From: Bacteroidota bacterium
Lineage (GTDB): Bacteria; Bacteroidota; Bacteroidia; AKYH767-A; 2013-40CM-41-45
Assembly (NCBI GenBank): GCA_016720655.1
Contig: JADKKE010000016.1
Span: 1 to 64,000, forward strand
DNA: 64,000 bases
Direction: 5' to 3'
The translations under genes were made by a program, and so were the position numbers. Below, piece after piece: positions 10,973-19,418 of the stretch; the stretch's first letter is position 1; each line of letters begins with the position of its first letter. Below the pieces are notes generated by a model. The model was given only the letters and a program-made list of their open reading frames with translations, searched no databases and had not been told where the DNA came from.

Positions 10973-12232
10973 TCACGTCTTCTGCTTCTTCTTCTTAGCA
11001 GCCGGAAATAAAACGTTGTTCAGAATCAAACGATAGCCGGGGGAATTGGGGTGAAGTGAAAGATCTGTTGGAGGATCGCCGACCTGGTGCTGGTAATCTT
11101 CGGGATCGTGGCCGCCGTAAAAGGTCCAGGTTCCTTTGCCGAATTCACCGTGGATGTAACGGGCTTCGTCCTGGGCTTTCGTTTCTCCCATTACGAGGAC
11201 TTCGGGTTTGATGTACTTCTTTTTAAAAGCTGTTGTTTGTCCCATGAATCCTTTGATCACTTGTTCGTGGTCCTGGCACAACATGGTTGGAACCGGATCC
11301 CATTTGGCGGAGAAATCAAAGAGCGTGAAAAAATCTTCTGTTCGCGGGAGGTCACGCGCCGGTGGTTGATTGTCAATTTCACTGAATTCGTATTCGTATG
11401 GGTTGGTGCTTAATTTGAAATTCCGGAAAGCAAAACCTTTGGAATAATCAATCTTGGTATTCATTGCCGGATCGGCAGGATCACCATCGAACATGCTCTC
11501 GCAAATATCAATTCCTGCAGCGTCAAGGGCAATGTCATAACTATCCGTTGCAGAACACATGGCAAATAAATATCCTCCGCCCACGACAAAATCCCGGATC
11601 TTTTCGGCTACAGCCAGTTTCATCATGGAAACTTTGTTGAAGCCCAATTTCTTCGCACTGGCTTCCTGCAATCGTACATCTTCCTGGTACCAGGGGGCGT
11701 TTCTATAAGCCGCATAGAAGCGTCCGTATTGTCCGGTGAAGTCTTCGTGATGCAAGTGCAGCCAATCATACAGAGGCAATTTCATGCCGATCACTTCCTC
11801 ATCGTAAACAACATCATAGGGGATTTCTGCATATTTCAGTACCATGGTCACAGCATCATCCCAGGGCATTTTGTTTTTCGGAGAATACACGGCAATCTTC
11901 GGAGCCTTCTCGAGTTTCATCACTTCCATGTTCACTTCCGGATCTGCTATTTCACGAAGAATGGCAGCAGCTTGTACGTCGGCAATTACCTGGAAAGAAA
12001 CTCCGCGAATGGTACATTCCTGTTCAAGTTTCGTTATGTCGCTGAGTAAAAAACTTCCGCCTTTGTAATTGAGCAGCCATTGTACATCTACCGTATTCTG
12101 CAGTGCATAATAGGCGATACCGTAGGCCTTCAGATGGTTCTTTTGCGTCTCATCCATAGGAATGAGGATGAATGCAGCCTGAGCCTTTAAAAGGGCTGTA
12201 AAAAAGAAAAGAAGCAGGATGAGTTTTTTCAT
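10973..12232 (-). CDS. secreted conserved protein of the family often labelled asparagine synthetase B
   Basis: 419 residues with an N-terminal signal peptide (LILLLFFFTALLKAQA), so probably periplasmic. The mature start (FILIPMDETQKNHLKAYG) is the hallmark of a Bacteroidota family commonly annotated asparagine synthetase B. I see none of the AsnB motifs: no N-terminal Cys nucleophile and no SGGLDS PP-loop. The central part (KIAVYSPKNKMPWDDAVTMVL, GGGYLFAMCSATDSYD, GTWTFYGGHDPEDYQH) suggests a class I amidotransferase/ThuA-like flavodoxin fold; that is inference. It ends in a lysine-rich tail. It is transcribed alone on the minus strand, downstream of parC and its terminator. Function unknown. 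Confidence 0.6.
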   Translation of the reverse strand: MKKLILLLFFFTALLKAQAAFILIPMDETQKNHLKAYGIAYYALQNTVDVQWLLNYKGGSFLLSDITKLEQECTIRGVSFQVIADVQAAAILREIADPEVNMEVMKLEKAPKIAVYSPKNKMPWDDAVTMVLKYAEIPYDVVYDEEVIGMKLPLYDWLHLHHEDFTGQYGRFYAAYRNAPWYQEDVRLQEASAKKLGFNKVSMMKLAVAEKIRDFVVGGGYLFAMCSATDSYDIALDAAGIDICESMFDGDPADPAMNTKIDYSKGFAFRNFKLSTNPYEYEFSEIDNQPPARDLPRTEDFFTLFDFSAKWDPVPTMLCQDHEQVIKGFMGQTTAFKKKYIKPEVLVMGETKAQDEARYIHGEFGKGTWTFYGGHDPEDYQHQVGDPPTDLSLHPNSPGYRLILNNVLFPAAKKKKQKT

Positions 12233-12351
12233 TGAATGTGAAGGTAAACGAAATACATGAAGGAAAATTGAATCCTGAGCCGGAATGTCAACAGCTTTCC
12301 TCTTAATTAAGGAGTTTTAACATTCAGGGATTAATTCATAATCGTTCTGAA

Positions 12352-12396
12352 ACGAAAAAGTTCCTTACCTGTCTGTATTAGAACGGTAAAGAACTT
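12352..12396 (-). terminator. intrinsic terminator of parC
   Basis: Inverted repeat AAGTTCCTTACC (12358) / GGTAAAGAACTT (12385), with one mismatch and a 15-nt loop. On the minus strand it is followed by a short T-rich tract. It sits 25 bases beyond the parC stop. Confidence 0.65.
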
Positions 12397-12420
12397 CTTC
12401 ATTGTTTATTTCAAAAGGAT

Positions 12421-14712
12421 TTAGAGTTCAAACAATTCTGTTTGCGAGTTATCTTTTCCTTTTGACTTTTTTTCCAGTTCGTTTAGGATCCGGTTTCTGT
12501 CGTTTGTTATCTTCTCGTTTGCGGTCATGTCCCACTCCACGGTTACCGCCGCTTCTTCCTTGAGTGGTTGGGACTTTTTTGCGGGTGATCCTCCCGAAGC
12601 TTTGACCGGAAATGGCTTTTGAGCCGGAGGTGGTGGCGGAGCTGTTTTCTTCGCCGATGGTGCAGGAGCATTTGATTTTACAACCGCATCAATTTTCATT
12701 TGCTCTGCCTTTGGTGAAGGTTTTGCATCCGAAAGCTTGATCACCTTACTTGCAGAATTCTTTGTAAGAATATTTCCGTTCGTACTTCTCCCTTTCACTT
12801 CGTAGTCTCCGAAATTGACATCGATCTGGGTAATCCTCAGTTTGGGTTTTGGTCGGAGCATCACACGAACAACGGGAGCTTCTTCCACTGTTCCAAAGGA
12901 TAGCCACAGCATTTTAGAGCCTTCGCTGCCTTTCGTGAGAATATAATCCTTGTCGCGTGTGGTTCCACCTACAGTGAATCGTTTCACCATCACTGCTCCT
13001 CCTCTGCCGTCCTGATAAATCATATTGTACACAGGCTCCGCTTCCGTTTTCCGGAGAATGGCGATGTGGCGCACATCTTTCCCTACATATTTCTTCTCGT
13101 CCACTTTGGTGACGATCATGGTTCCATCACCACGGAACACAATGATATCATCGAGGTTGGAACATTCGGTAACGAATTCATCTTTCTTCAAACCATAACC
13201 TGCAAATCCGTCTTCACGGTTTACATACAGCTTCTGGTTGTTGATGATTACTTCGGAAGCAATGACCTGTTCGAATGAACCGATTTCTGTTTTGCGTTCG
13301 CGGCCTTTTCCATATTTGCGAAGCAATTCTTTGTACCAGTTGATGGCATACGGTTTGATATTCGCCAAATGATTCTCAACTACTTTCAATTCATCTTCTA
13401 ATCCACGGAGCTTTTCATCCTGCTCCTTGACATCGTATTTTGAAATCCGTTTGATCTTGATTTCTGTCAGAGCAACGATATCATCGCGGGTAATTTCGCG
13501 TTTGAAACGTTTCTTGTATGGTTTTAAACCGAGATCAATGGTTTCAATCACACTTTCCCAGGTTGTACATTCTTCTATGTTCCGGTAGATGCGCAGTGAA
13601 CTGAAATGCCATTCTTCCTCAAGCTCTGCTTTGCGGATTTCAAGTTCTTTGCGGAGCAGTCTTACCGTTTGCTCTGTATTGTATTTCAAAATATCATTCA
13701 CACTCATGAATCGTGGCTTGTCTTCCACAATCACACAGGCATTCGGAGAAACACTTACTTCACAGTCGGTGAAGGCATACAATGCATCAATTGTTTTGTC
13801 AAGATCTTCGTAGGAATCACTGTGCAAGTGGATCATGATTTCCACATTTGCTGCAGTATTGTCTTCTACTTTTTTGATCTTAATTTTGCCTTTGTCATTC
13901 GCAGTTAAAATAGTATCAATCAAACTGGAAGTATTCGTTCCAAAAGGAATCTCGCGAATTACAAGTGTCTTCCTGTCCTGCTTTTCAATTTTTGCACGAA
14001 TACGAATTCGTCCACCGCGTAAACCATCGTTGTATTTACTGAAGTCGGCGATTCCACCCGTTGGAAAATCCGGAATAATGGAAACCTTCTTTCCACGAAG
14101 AATATCAATAGAACCTTCGATCAGTTCGATAAAATTGTGTGGGAGAATTTTACAAGCGAGTCCGACAGCGATACCTTCCACACCTTGCGCGAGCAACAGA
14201 GGAAATTTTACTGGCAGCGTAATCGGCTCCTTATTTCTTCCGTCGTAACTCAGTTGCCATTCGGTAGTCTTCTGATTGAATACAACTTCAAGTGCAAATT
14301 TTGAAAGACGAGCTTCGATGTACCGGGCTGCTGCTGCACTATCACCTGTATAAATATTACCCCAGTTTCCCTGCATATCGATAAGCAGGTCTTTTTGTCC
14401 GAGCTGTACCATTGCATCACCAATGGAAGCATCCCCGTGCGGATGATACTTCATGGAATGCCCGATGACATTGGCAACTTTATTGTACCGACCATCTTCC
14501 ATTTCCCACATGGAATGCATGATGCGTCGTTGCACTGGTTTCAATCCATCGTTGATGTGTGGAACAGCACGTTCGAGGATTACATACGAAGCGTAATCCA
14601 AAAACCAGTTCTCATACATCCCATTCACGTGTGGAATCACTGCAGCTTCTTTATGCTCAGCAACTTCCTCGTGAATTTCCTCCGGCGGGATTTCTTTTTT
14701 CTTCTTTGCCAT
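12421..14712 (-). CDS. parC: DNA topoisomerase IV subunit A
   Basis: 763 residues of the GyrA/ParC family. The quinolone-pocket motif KYHPHGDASIGDAMV (about residues 88-102) and the catalytic tyrosine in AAARYIEARLSKF (about Tyr131) are present. The C-terminal part is short for a full six-bladed GyrA propeller, which with the parE neighbour points to topoisomerase IV rather than gyrase. The last ~110 residues are a low-complexity basic and proline-rich tail (TAPPPPPAQKPFPVKA) ending in SQTELFEL. It lies directly downstream of parE on the same strand, separated by a 260-bp repeat tract. Role: decatenation of daughter chromosomes and relaxation of supercoils, as an A2B2 enzyme with ParE. Confidence 0.92.
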   Translation of the reverse strand: MAKKKKEIPPEEIHEEVAEHKEAAVIPHVNGMYENWFLDYASYVILERAVPHINDGLKPVQRRIMHSMWEMEDGRYNKVANVIGHSMKYHPHGDASIGDAMVQLGQKDLLIDMQGNWGNIYTGDSAAAARYIEARLSKFALEVVFNQKTTEWQLSYDGRNKEPITLPVKFPLLLAQGVEGIAVGLACKILPHNFIELIEGSIDILRGKKVSIIPDFPTGGIADFSKYNDGLRGGRIRIRAKIEKQDRKTLVIREIPFGTNTSSLIDTILTANDKGKIKIKKVEDNTAANVEIMIHLHSDSYEDLDKTIDALYAFTDCEVSVSPNACVIVEDKPRFMSVNDILKYNTEQTVRLLRKELEIRKAELEEEWHFSSLRIYRNIEECTTWESVIETIDLGLKPYKKRFKREITRDDIVALTEIKIKRISKYDVKEQDEKLRGLEDELKVVENHLANIKPYAINWYKELLRKYGKGRERKTEIGSFEQVIASEVIINNQKLYVNREDGFAGYGLKKDEFVTECSNLDDIIVFRGDGTMIVTKVDEKKYVGKDVRHIAILRKTEAEPVYNMIYQDGRGGAVMVKRFTVGGTTRDKDYILTKGSEGSKMLWLSFGTVEEAPVVRVMLRPKPKLRITQIDVNFGDYEVKGRSTNGNILTKNSASKVIKLSDAKPSPKAEQMKIDAVVKSNAPAPSAKKTAPPPPPAQKPFPVKASGGSPAKKSQPLKEEAAVTVEWDMTANEKITNDRNRILNELEKKSKGKDNSQTELFEL

Positions 14713-14724
14713 TATGTATTCAGT

Positions 14725-14885
14725 TCAAGGTTCAAAGTTTAATGTTCAAAGTTGGTTCCGTGTTCAGGGTTCCGTGTTCCGTGTTCAGGGTTCCGTGTTC
14801 AGGGTTCCGTGTTCCGTGTTCAGAGTTTAGGGTTCCGTGTTCAGAGTTCAGGGTTTCGTGTTCTGTGTTTGAGGTTCCGTTCTAA
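14725..14885 (-). repeat. GTTCCGTGTTCAGG tandem repeat
   Basis: About ten imperfect copies of GTTCCGTGTTC, GTTCAGG or GTTCAGA words stand head to tail just upstream of the parC start. With the adjoining ACCACTA tract they fill the whole parE-parC gap. No open frame or promoter is visible in it. Confidence 0.8.
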
Positions 14886-14898
14886 TTAATAAGTACTG

Positions 14899-14970
14899 CC
14901 ATACTAACCACTAACCACTAACCACTAACCACTAACCACCAACCACCAACTACCAAGCACCAAGCACCAA
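14899..14970 (-). repeat. TTAGTGG/TTGGTGG tandem repeat with TATGG boundary
   Basis: Read on the minus strand this is a run of GGTTGGT, GGTTAGT words ending in AGTATGG, the same word and boundary as the copies at 9.47, 44.3 and 44.5 kb. It abuts the 3' end of parE. Confidence 0.8.
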
Positions 14971-14973
14971 CCA

Positions 14974-16848
14974 CTATTCCTCCGCCATCATCTCTTCCTT
15001 CACAATATCCTTCTCCACTCGTAGTTTGGAAATAATAAACTCCTGGCGATCGGGGGTGTTTTTGCCCATGTAATAATCGAGCAGTTGATGAATGGTTTCT
15101 TCCTGACTCAGGAGAACGGGTTCGAGGCGGATTTTTTTTCCGATGAAATGAGAGAATTCATCCGGAGAAATTTCTCCCAATCCTTTGAAACGAGTGATCT
15201 CCGGTTTTGTCCCGAGTTTTTGAATCGCACGCTGGCGTTCAGTGTCGTTATAACAATAGATTGTTTCCTTTTTATTTCTAACGCGAAACAATGGTGTTTG
15301 CAAAATATATACGTGACCATTTTTTATCAGCTCCGGAAAGAACTGGAGAAAAAATGTCATCAACAATAAACGAATGTGCATTCCATCGACATCGGCATCT
15401 GTTGCGAAGACAATTTTATTGTAACGCAATTCTTCCAATCCATCTTCAATGTTCAATGCATTCTGGAGCAGGTTGAACTCCTCGTTTTCATAAACGACCT
15501 TTTTGGTCATGCCATAGCAATTCAATGGCTTACCTTTCAGACTGAAGACAGCCTGTGTATTTACGTCTCTTGATTTTGTAATGGAACCACTTGCTGAATC
15601 TCCTTCGGTAATGAAAATGGTAGATTCCTGTCGGTCGATATGCTTTGTATTCAAATGCACACGGCAATCGCGCAATTTTTTGTTGTGAAGGTTGGCCTTC
15701 TTCGCGCGTTCATTCGCAAGTTTCTTGATTCCGGCAATTTCTTTTCGCTCTCTTTCGCTCTGTTGAATCTTTTGTTCAAGAGCCTTTGCAGTCTCAGGAT
15801 ATTTATGCAAATAATTATCCAGCTCTGTTTTTACAAAATCATTGATCCAGGTACGAATTGCCAGACCTTCCGGTTCACGGAATTGGGAACCGAGTTTGGT
15901 CTTCGTTTGAGATTCGAAGACCGGCTCCTGGACACGCACAGAAATCGCGGCAAGGATAGATGTGCGAACATCAGAAGCATCAAATTCCTTTTTATAAACC
16001 TCCCGAATGGTTTTTACAATGGCTTCGCGAAAAGCGGCCTGGTGCGTTCCTCCTTGTGTCGTATGTTGTCCGTTGACGAAGGAGTAATACTCTTCACCGT
16101 ATGAAGTAGTATGTGTAAATGCAATTTCTATATCATCGCCACGCAAGTGAACAATTGGATACAAAATTTCATCGCTGAGATTCCGTTCGAGCAAATCTTT
16201 CAGTCCGTTTTCAGAGAAAAATTCCTTGTCGTTGAATTTAATGACCAGACCTTTGTTGAGGAACACATAATTCCACAACATGCTCTCGACATAGTCGCGG
16301 TTGTAGCGGAAATTGCTGAAAATGCTTTCATCCGGATGAAATGAAATCAATGTTCCATTTTTTTCATCACTGGCTTTTTCTTTCTCGTCTTTTACAAGAT
16401 TGCCTTTGCTAAACTCCGCAGCTTTGACCCGACCTTCACGGAAAGATTGCACTTTGAACCAACTTGATAAAGCATTTACAGCTTTTGTTCCTACTCCATT
16501 TAAACCAATTGATTTTTTGAAAGCATCGCTATCGTATTTACCACCGGTATTAATTTTAGAAACACATTCCACAACTTTTCCCAATGGAATTCCGCGACCC
16601 AGATCCCGGATATCAACTCTTCCGTCTTTAATCTGAATATCGATAACCTTGCCGTAGCCCATCACATGTTCATCGATACAGTTGTCGACCACCTCTTTGA
16701 GCAAAACATAGATACCATCATCTTTCGAGGAACCATCTCCCAGTTTTCCGATATACATCCCCGGGCGGGTACGAATATGTTCTTTCCAGTCCAGCGAGCG
16801 GATGCTCTCTTCAGTATACCCGTGGTCAACAGTTTTCTTTTCAGCCAT
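14974..16848 (-). CDS. parE: DNA topoisomerase IV subunit B
   Basis: 624 residues. The GHKL ATPase is at the N-terminus (EVVDNCIDE near residue 52; GRGIPLGKVVE; GLNGVGTKAVNALS). A transducer domain follows, then the Toprim motifs ITEGDSASGS and DADVDGMHIRLLL. It lacks the extra domain of proteobacterial GyrB and is paired with the adjacent parC, so it is called ParE. ParE supplies ATP hydrolysis and the metal-binding Toprim part of the cleavage site. ATG at 16848 opens with the basic leader MAEKKTVDHGYTEESI usual for the family. No frame disturbance. Confidence 0.92.
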   Translation of the reverse strand: MAEKKTVDHGYTEESIRSLDWKEHIRTRPGMYIGKLGDGSSKDDGIYVLLKEVVDNCIDEHVMGYGKVIDIQIKDGRVDIRDLGRGIPLGKVVECVSKINTGGKYDSDAFKKSIGLNGVGTKAVNALSSWFKVQSFREGRVKAAEFSKGNLVKDEKEKASDEKNGTLISFHPDESIFSNFRYNRDYVESMLWNYVFLNKGLVIKFNDKEFFSENGLKDLLERNLSDEILYPIVHLRGDDIEIAFTHTTSYGEEYYSFVNGQHTTQGGTHQAAFREAIVKTIREVYKKEFDASDVRTSILAAISVRVQEPVFESQTKTKLGSQFREPEGLAIRTWINDFVKTELDNYLHKYPETAKALEQKIQQSERERKEIAGIKKLANERAKKANLHNKKLRDCRVHLNTKHIDRQESTIFITEGDSASGSITKSRDVNTQAVFSLKGKPLNCYGMTKKVVYENEEFNLLQNALNIEDGLEELRYNKIVFATDADVDGMHIRLLLMTFFLQFFPELIKNGHVYILQTPLFRVRNKKETIYCYNDTERQRAIQKLGTKPEITRFKGLGEISPDEFSHFIGKKIRLEPVLLSQEETIHQLLDYYMGKNTPDRQEFIISKLRVEKDIVKEEMMAEE

Positions 16849-17038
16849 TTTATTGTGATCTATTTAAACAATTCTCAATAAGCTCATTCCTTAATCTTCA
16901 AAAAAAATGCAAAACCGAACATTTCCGGTCATTTTTTGGCTTGCTAAAATTAGCCTTCCCTGTAAATAACTGTCAATTTGAGGTCTTGAGTTATTCACAA
17001 AATGTTGTGTATGATTCACCGGAATACAGCACCATTCC

Positions 17039-17302
17039 TCAGGAAACGAGCTGTTCCGTCAATTTGCCTGTGACAAAATCCTCTTCCGCATCAATTTCAA
17101 CACATTTTATGCGGGAAGTCTGACCTTTCAGCAAGCGAATCCTGGACTTTGGCAGATCCAGCACTTTAGAGAGGTAAATGACCAGATGATCATTGGCTTT
17201 TCCATCGATTGCCGGTGCTTTCAGCCTGATTTGCCAGTCCTTCCCAATTTTTTCAACTTTGTCGAATCGCTGATTGGGCTTGACTTTCAGGTAGATCTGC
17301 AT
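17039..17302 (-). CDS. DUF167 (YggU-family) protein
   Basis: 87 residues. The DUF167 signature is clear: LKVKPNQRFDKVEKIG, then IRLKAPAIDGKANDHLVIYL, then LLKGQTSRIKCVEI. Members are small single-domain proteins without an assigned role. Two bases separate it from the upstream acpH stop on the same strand, so the two are probably co-transcribed. Confidence 0.85.
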   Translation of the reverse strand: MQIYLKVKPNQRFDKVEKIGKDWQIRLKAPAIDGKANDHLVIYLSKVLDLPKSRIRLLKGQTSRIKCVEIDAEEDFVTGKLTEQLVS

Positions 17303-17304
17303 TT

Positions 17305-17880
17305 TCAGGAAAAGGATTGCGCAAAGGTAATCAACTCAGGGAAAAAGAGATTGAATTCATTTTCGAAGGCCTGGTAGTGTTCCCTCAAATCGGCTACTGA
17401 TTCATCCATTTTGTTCTCGAAGGAGACTCTTTTGGAGAGCCCGCTCAGTGCTCTTCCAATCCCTTCGATGCTGGCATAATTGAGGAGCCAGTTTCGTTCG
17501 ATCATGAAAGGGAGAAAATAATGTACTCCTTCAGGTAGGAATTCAGAGTATTCATTCAGGATTTTATAAGTCTGTGCTGAATATTCTACCAATGGAATTT
17601 CCGAATACCGTGAAAAATTGTGTGCCAGGAAATGATCGTAGTAAATATCCACGATTACCCCGGAATACTTGCTGTACTTGGGTCGAAGTCGGTCTTTACT
17701 GAGGCTTGTAATCGGATGATGGTCGGTATAATCATCTATTTGCCTGTGCAATTCTATTCCTTTCCTGATGCCATCCGGGTAGTCGAATTTTTTTCGTCCC
17801 TTGACAAAATCAGCAATAAAATTGCCGACCATTAAGTCTTTGTTTTCACCGGAAAGGTAGATATGTGCAAGAAAATTCAA
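17305..17880 (-). CDS. acpH: acyl carrier protein phosphodiesterase
   Basis: 191 residues of the AcpH/DUF479 family: MNFLAHIYLSG at the start, NFIADFVKG, ELHRQIDDYTDHHP and VDIYYDHFLAHNF hold the conserved His and Asp residues expected to bind metal. The family removes the 4'-phosphopantetheine group from holo-ACP, in the cytosol. Start at the first ATG, which matches the family N-terminus. Confidence 0.87.
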   Translation of the reverse strand: MNFLAHIYLSGENKDLMVGNFIADFVKGRKKFDYPDGIRKGIELHRQIDDYTDHHPITSLSKDRLRPKYSKYSGVIVDIYYDHFLAHNFSRYSEIPLVEYSAQTYKILNEYSEFLPEGVHYFLPFMIERNWLLNYASIEGIGRALSGLSKRVSFENKMDESVADLREHYQAFENEFNLFFPELITFAQSFS

Positions 17881-17957
17881 TGGTTTACAATTGTTTCAGG
17901 CAAAAATACGTTAATCGGGTTGACCTTGGTTTATGGATTTAATATCTTTACAGATAT

Positions 17958-18461
17958 ATGAAAAGACTAGTCTTGATTATCGGATTTTTTTCCCTCTTCC
18001 AGAGTTCTTCACTTTTCGCACAAATCCCCTGTACAGATTCTACCCGAACTGCAAATGAATATATGCCTTGTGGAAGGGATTATCAGCCTGTGTGTGGCTG
18101 CGACAACAAAACGTACCGGAATGCGTGTGCAGCATTTAATTGGGGAGGACTTTATTCAAATAGCTGGACAGACGGTACTGTTTGTGGGAATTTTGATTTT
18201 GATTTTTTTCCTACAGCGATTGATTACTACCCTTCACATTTGAATATATTTATGAAAAGTCCGGGGTCGGCAGTTTTGTATATTTATGATACCTACGGCC
18301 GATTGAAATATTCGGAATACTATTCTGCAACCTATCCGGCACAAATTATACAGGATGAAATCCCTGTTCAGAATTTGCTTTTAGGAATTTATATAGTTGC
18401 AGTCGTGGTCGGGGAAGAAATACAATACAAGAAGTTCGCGAAAGTCACGAACTTCAATTAA
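17958..18461 (+). CDS. secreted Kazal-type inhibitor domain protein with T9SS-like tail
   Basis: 167 residues. A signal peptide (LIIGFFSLFQSSSLFA) is followed by a six-cysteine Kazal-like domain (about residues 22-72). Its core, PVCGCDNKTYRNACAAF, matches the PVCGxDxxTYxNxC consensus of serine-protease inhibitors. The last ~80 residues look like a degenerate T9SS type A sorting domain (LYIYDTYGRLKY, LLGIYIVAVVV). A possible promoter, TTG-N20-TATCTTTA (17920-17950), lies only 8 bases before the ATG. It stands alone, divergent from acpH and convergent with cas6. Inhibitory activity is inferred from the fold only. Confidence 0.75.
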   Translation: MKRLVLIIGFFSLFQSSSLFAQIPCTDSTRTANEYMPCGRDYQPVCGCDNKTYRNACAAFNWGGLYSNSWTDGTVCGNFDFDFFPTAIDYYPSHLNIFMKSPGSAVLYIYDTYGRLKYSEYYSATYPAQIIQDEIPVQNLLLGIYIVAVVVGEEIQYKKFAKVTNFN

Positions 18462-18471
18462 AGACATTCCA

Positions 18472-19260
18472 CTATTCTTCAGGAAGTGCTTCAGGAAGTG
18501 CCTCTGAAGGAATTCCAAATCCACCCACTACATCCACCATTCCATAACCCTGAGTACTGAAGTTGCCGATTCCACACTCCCATATGAACTTCTGCACCTG
18601 CGGATGAGCGTGGAGAGTAAATGGCAAGAGATAACCATACATTGTCTGGTTATTGTTGTTCTTGTAAATGCGGGCAAACTTTTTGTGCGTTTCTGAAATT
18701 TTCTGGATGTAACCCGGATCCGGAACAATTTCAAATTCAGCAAAACTGGTAATCTGTTCTTCTGTAAAGCCTGCTTTTTCCATACGGTCAAGAACCGCAT
18801 CGTAAAAGAGGTCAGAGAACTCATGACTTCTCGGATCGAGAGGTTCAGGCAGAACTCCTGTTTCATCGGTAAGAAACGGTGGTTGAGGGATCATCGGTGA
18901 AATACAAACATATTTCATCTGTGGCTTGAATTCCGGATCAGGAATGATGTCAAAAGATTTCGGGACAAGCGTAAGTTTTGCAAAACTCACCAACCTGCGA
19001 TCGAAAATTTTCTTGACCCAATCTTCTGTAAATTCATTGTGCGGTGCAGACACCACCAATGAAACTTTTGAAGAAAGAAACCGGATTTGCCCACTTTGAA
19101 CTTTAGAAGTTCCCTTTAAGGAAGAGAAATTGTAAAAGTCAGAAGTAATCGGAAGTTCACGGATGATCTCATCCATGAATGCAGAAATGATTTTCTGATG
19201 GTGAAGGGGTACGGTGCCACTGCTTCCGTGTACCTTCAGGAACGAAATTTTAATTCTCAT
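18472..19260 (-). CDS. cas6: solitary Cas6-like CRISPR endoribonuclease
   Basis: 262 residues. MRIKISF opens a ferredoxin-like first strand. VPLHHQKIISAF (about residues 17-28) carries the His typical of the Cas6 N-terminal active-site region. The C-terminal glycine-rich loop GIGNFSTQGYGMVDVV fits the Cas6 signature GxGxxxxxGFGxV. Family role: cutting the CRISPR precursor transcript within its repeats. No cas1, cas2, cas3, effector gene or CRISPR array is in the window, so this Cas6 is isolated here. It ends in a small internal duplication (EALPEALPEE). It lies at the 3' side of the polysaccharide cluster but has its own candidate promoter. The assignment rests on motifs and length. Confidence 0.75.
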   Translation of the reverse strand: MRIKISFLKVHGSSGTVPLHHQKIISAFMDEIIRELPITSDFYNFSSLKGTSKVQSGQIRFLSSKVSLVVSAPHNEFTEDWVKKIFDRRLVSFAKLTLVPKSFDIIPDPEFKPQMKYVCISPMIPQPPFLTDETGVLPEPLDPRSHEFSDLFYDAVLDRMEKAGFTEEQITSFAEFEIVPDPGYIQKISETHKKFARIYKNNNNQTMYGYLLPFTLHAHPQVQKFIWECGIGNFSTQGYGMVDVVGGFGIPSEALPEALPEE

Positions 19261-19289
19261 ATCAATAATTAATGAAAAGGTGTTTCCCT

Positions 19290-19323
19290 CAAAAATGGTA
19301 GCTAATATCTAGCCCATCACAAA
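19290..19323 (-). promoter_or_regulatory. candidate promoter of cas6
   Basis: On the minus strand, TTTG (19320-19323) is 22 bases from CATTTTTG (19290-19297), one mismatch from TAnnTTTG. It lies 30 bases before the cas6 ATG. Confidence 0.35.
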
Positions 19324-19331
19324 AATAGAAT

Positions 19332-19350
19332 TTTCATACGAGATATGAAA
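19332..19350. other. perfect 7-bp hairpin with 5-nt loop upstream of cas6
   Basis: TTTCATA (19332-19338) and TATGAAA (19344-19350) flank CGAGA. It sits between the end of the sugar transferase gene and the cas6 promoter, and has no strong T tract on either side. Confidence 0.4.
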
Positions 19351-19418
19351 TATTTTATCGGATTATCTTACAAAGCTTTATCAATCGGTGTTTTCAGAAC
19401 TTTCTACCCTGGCTTTTC

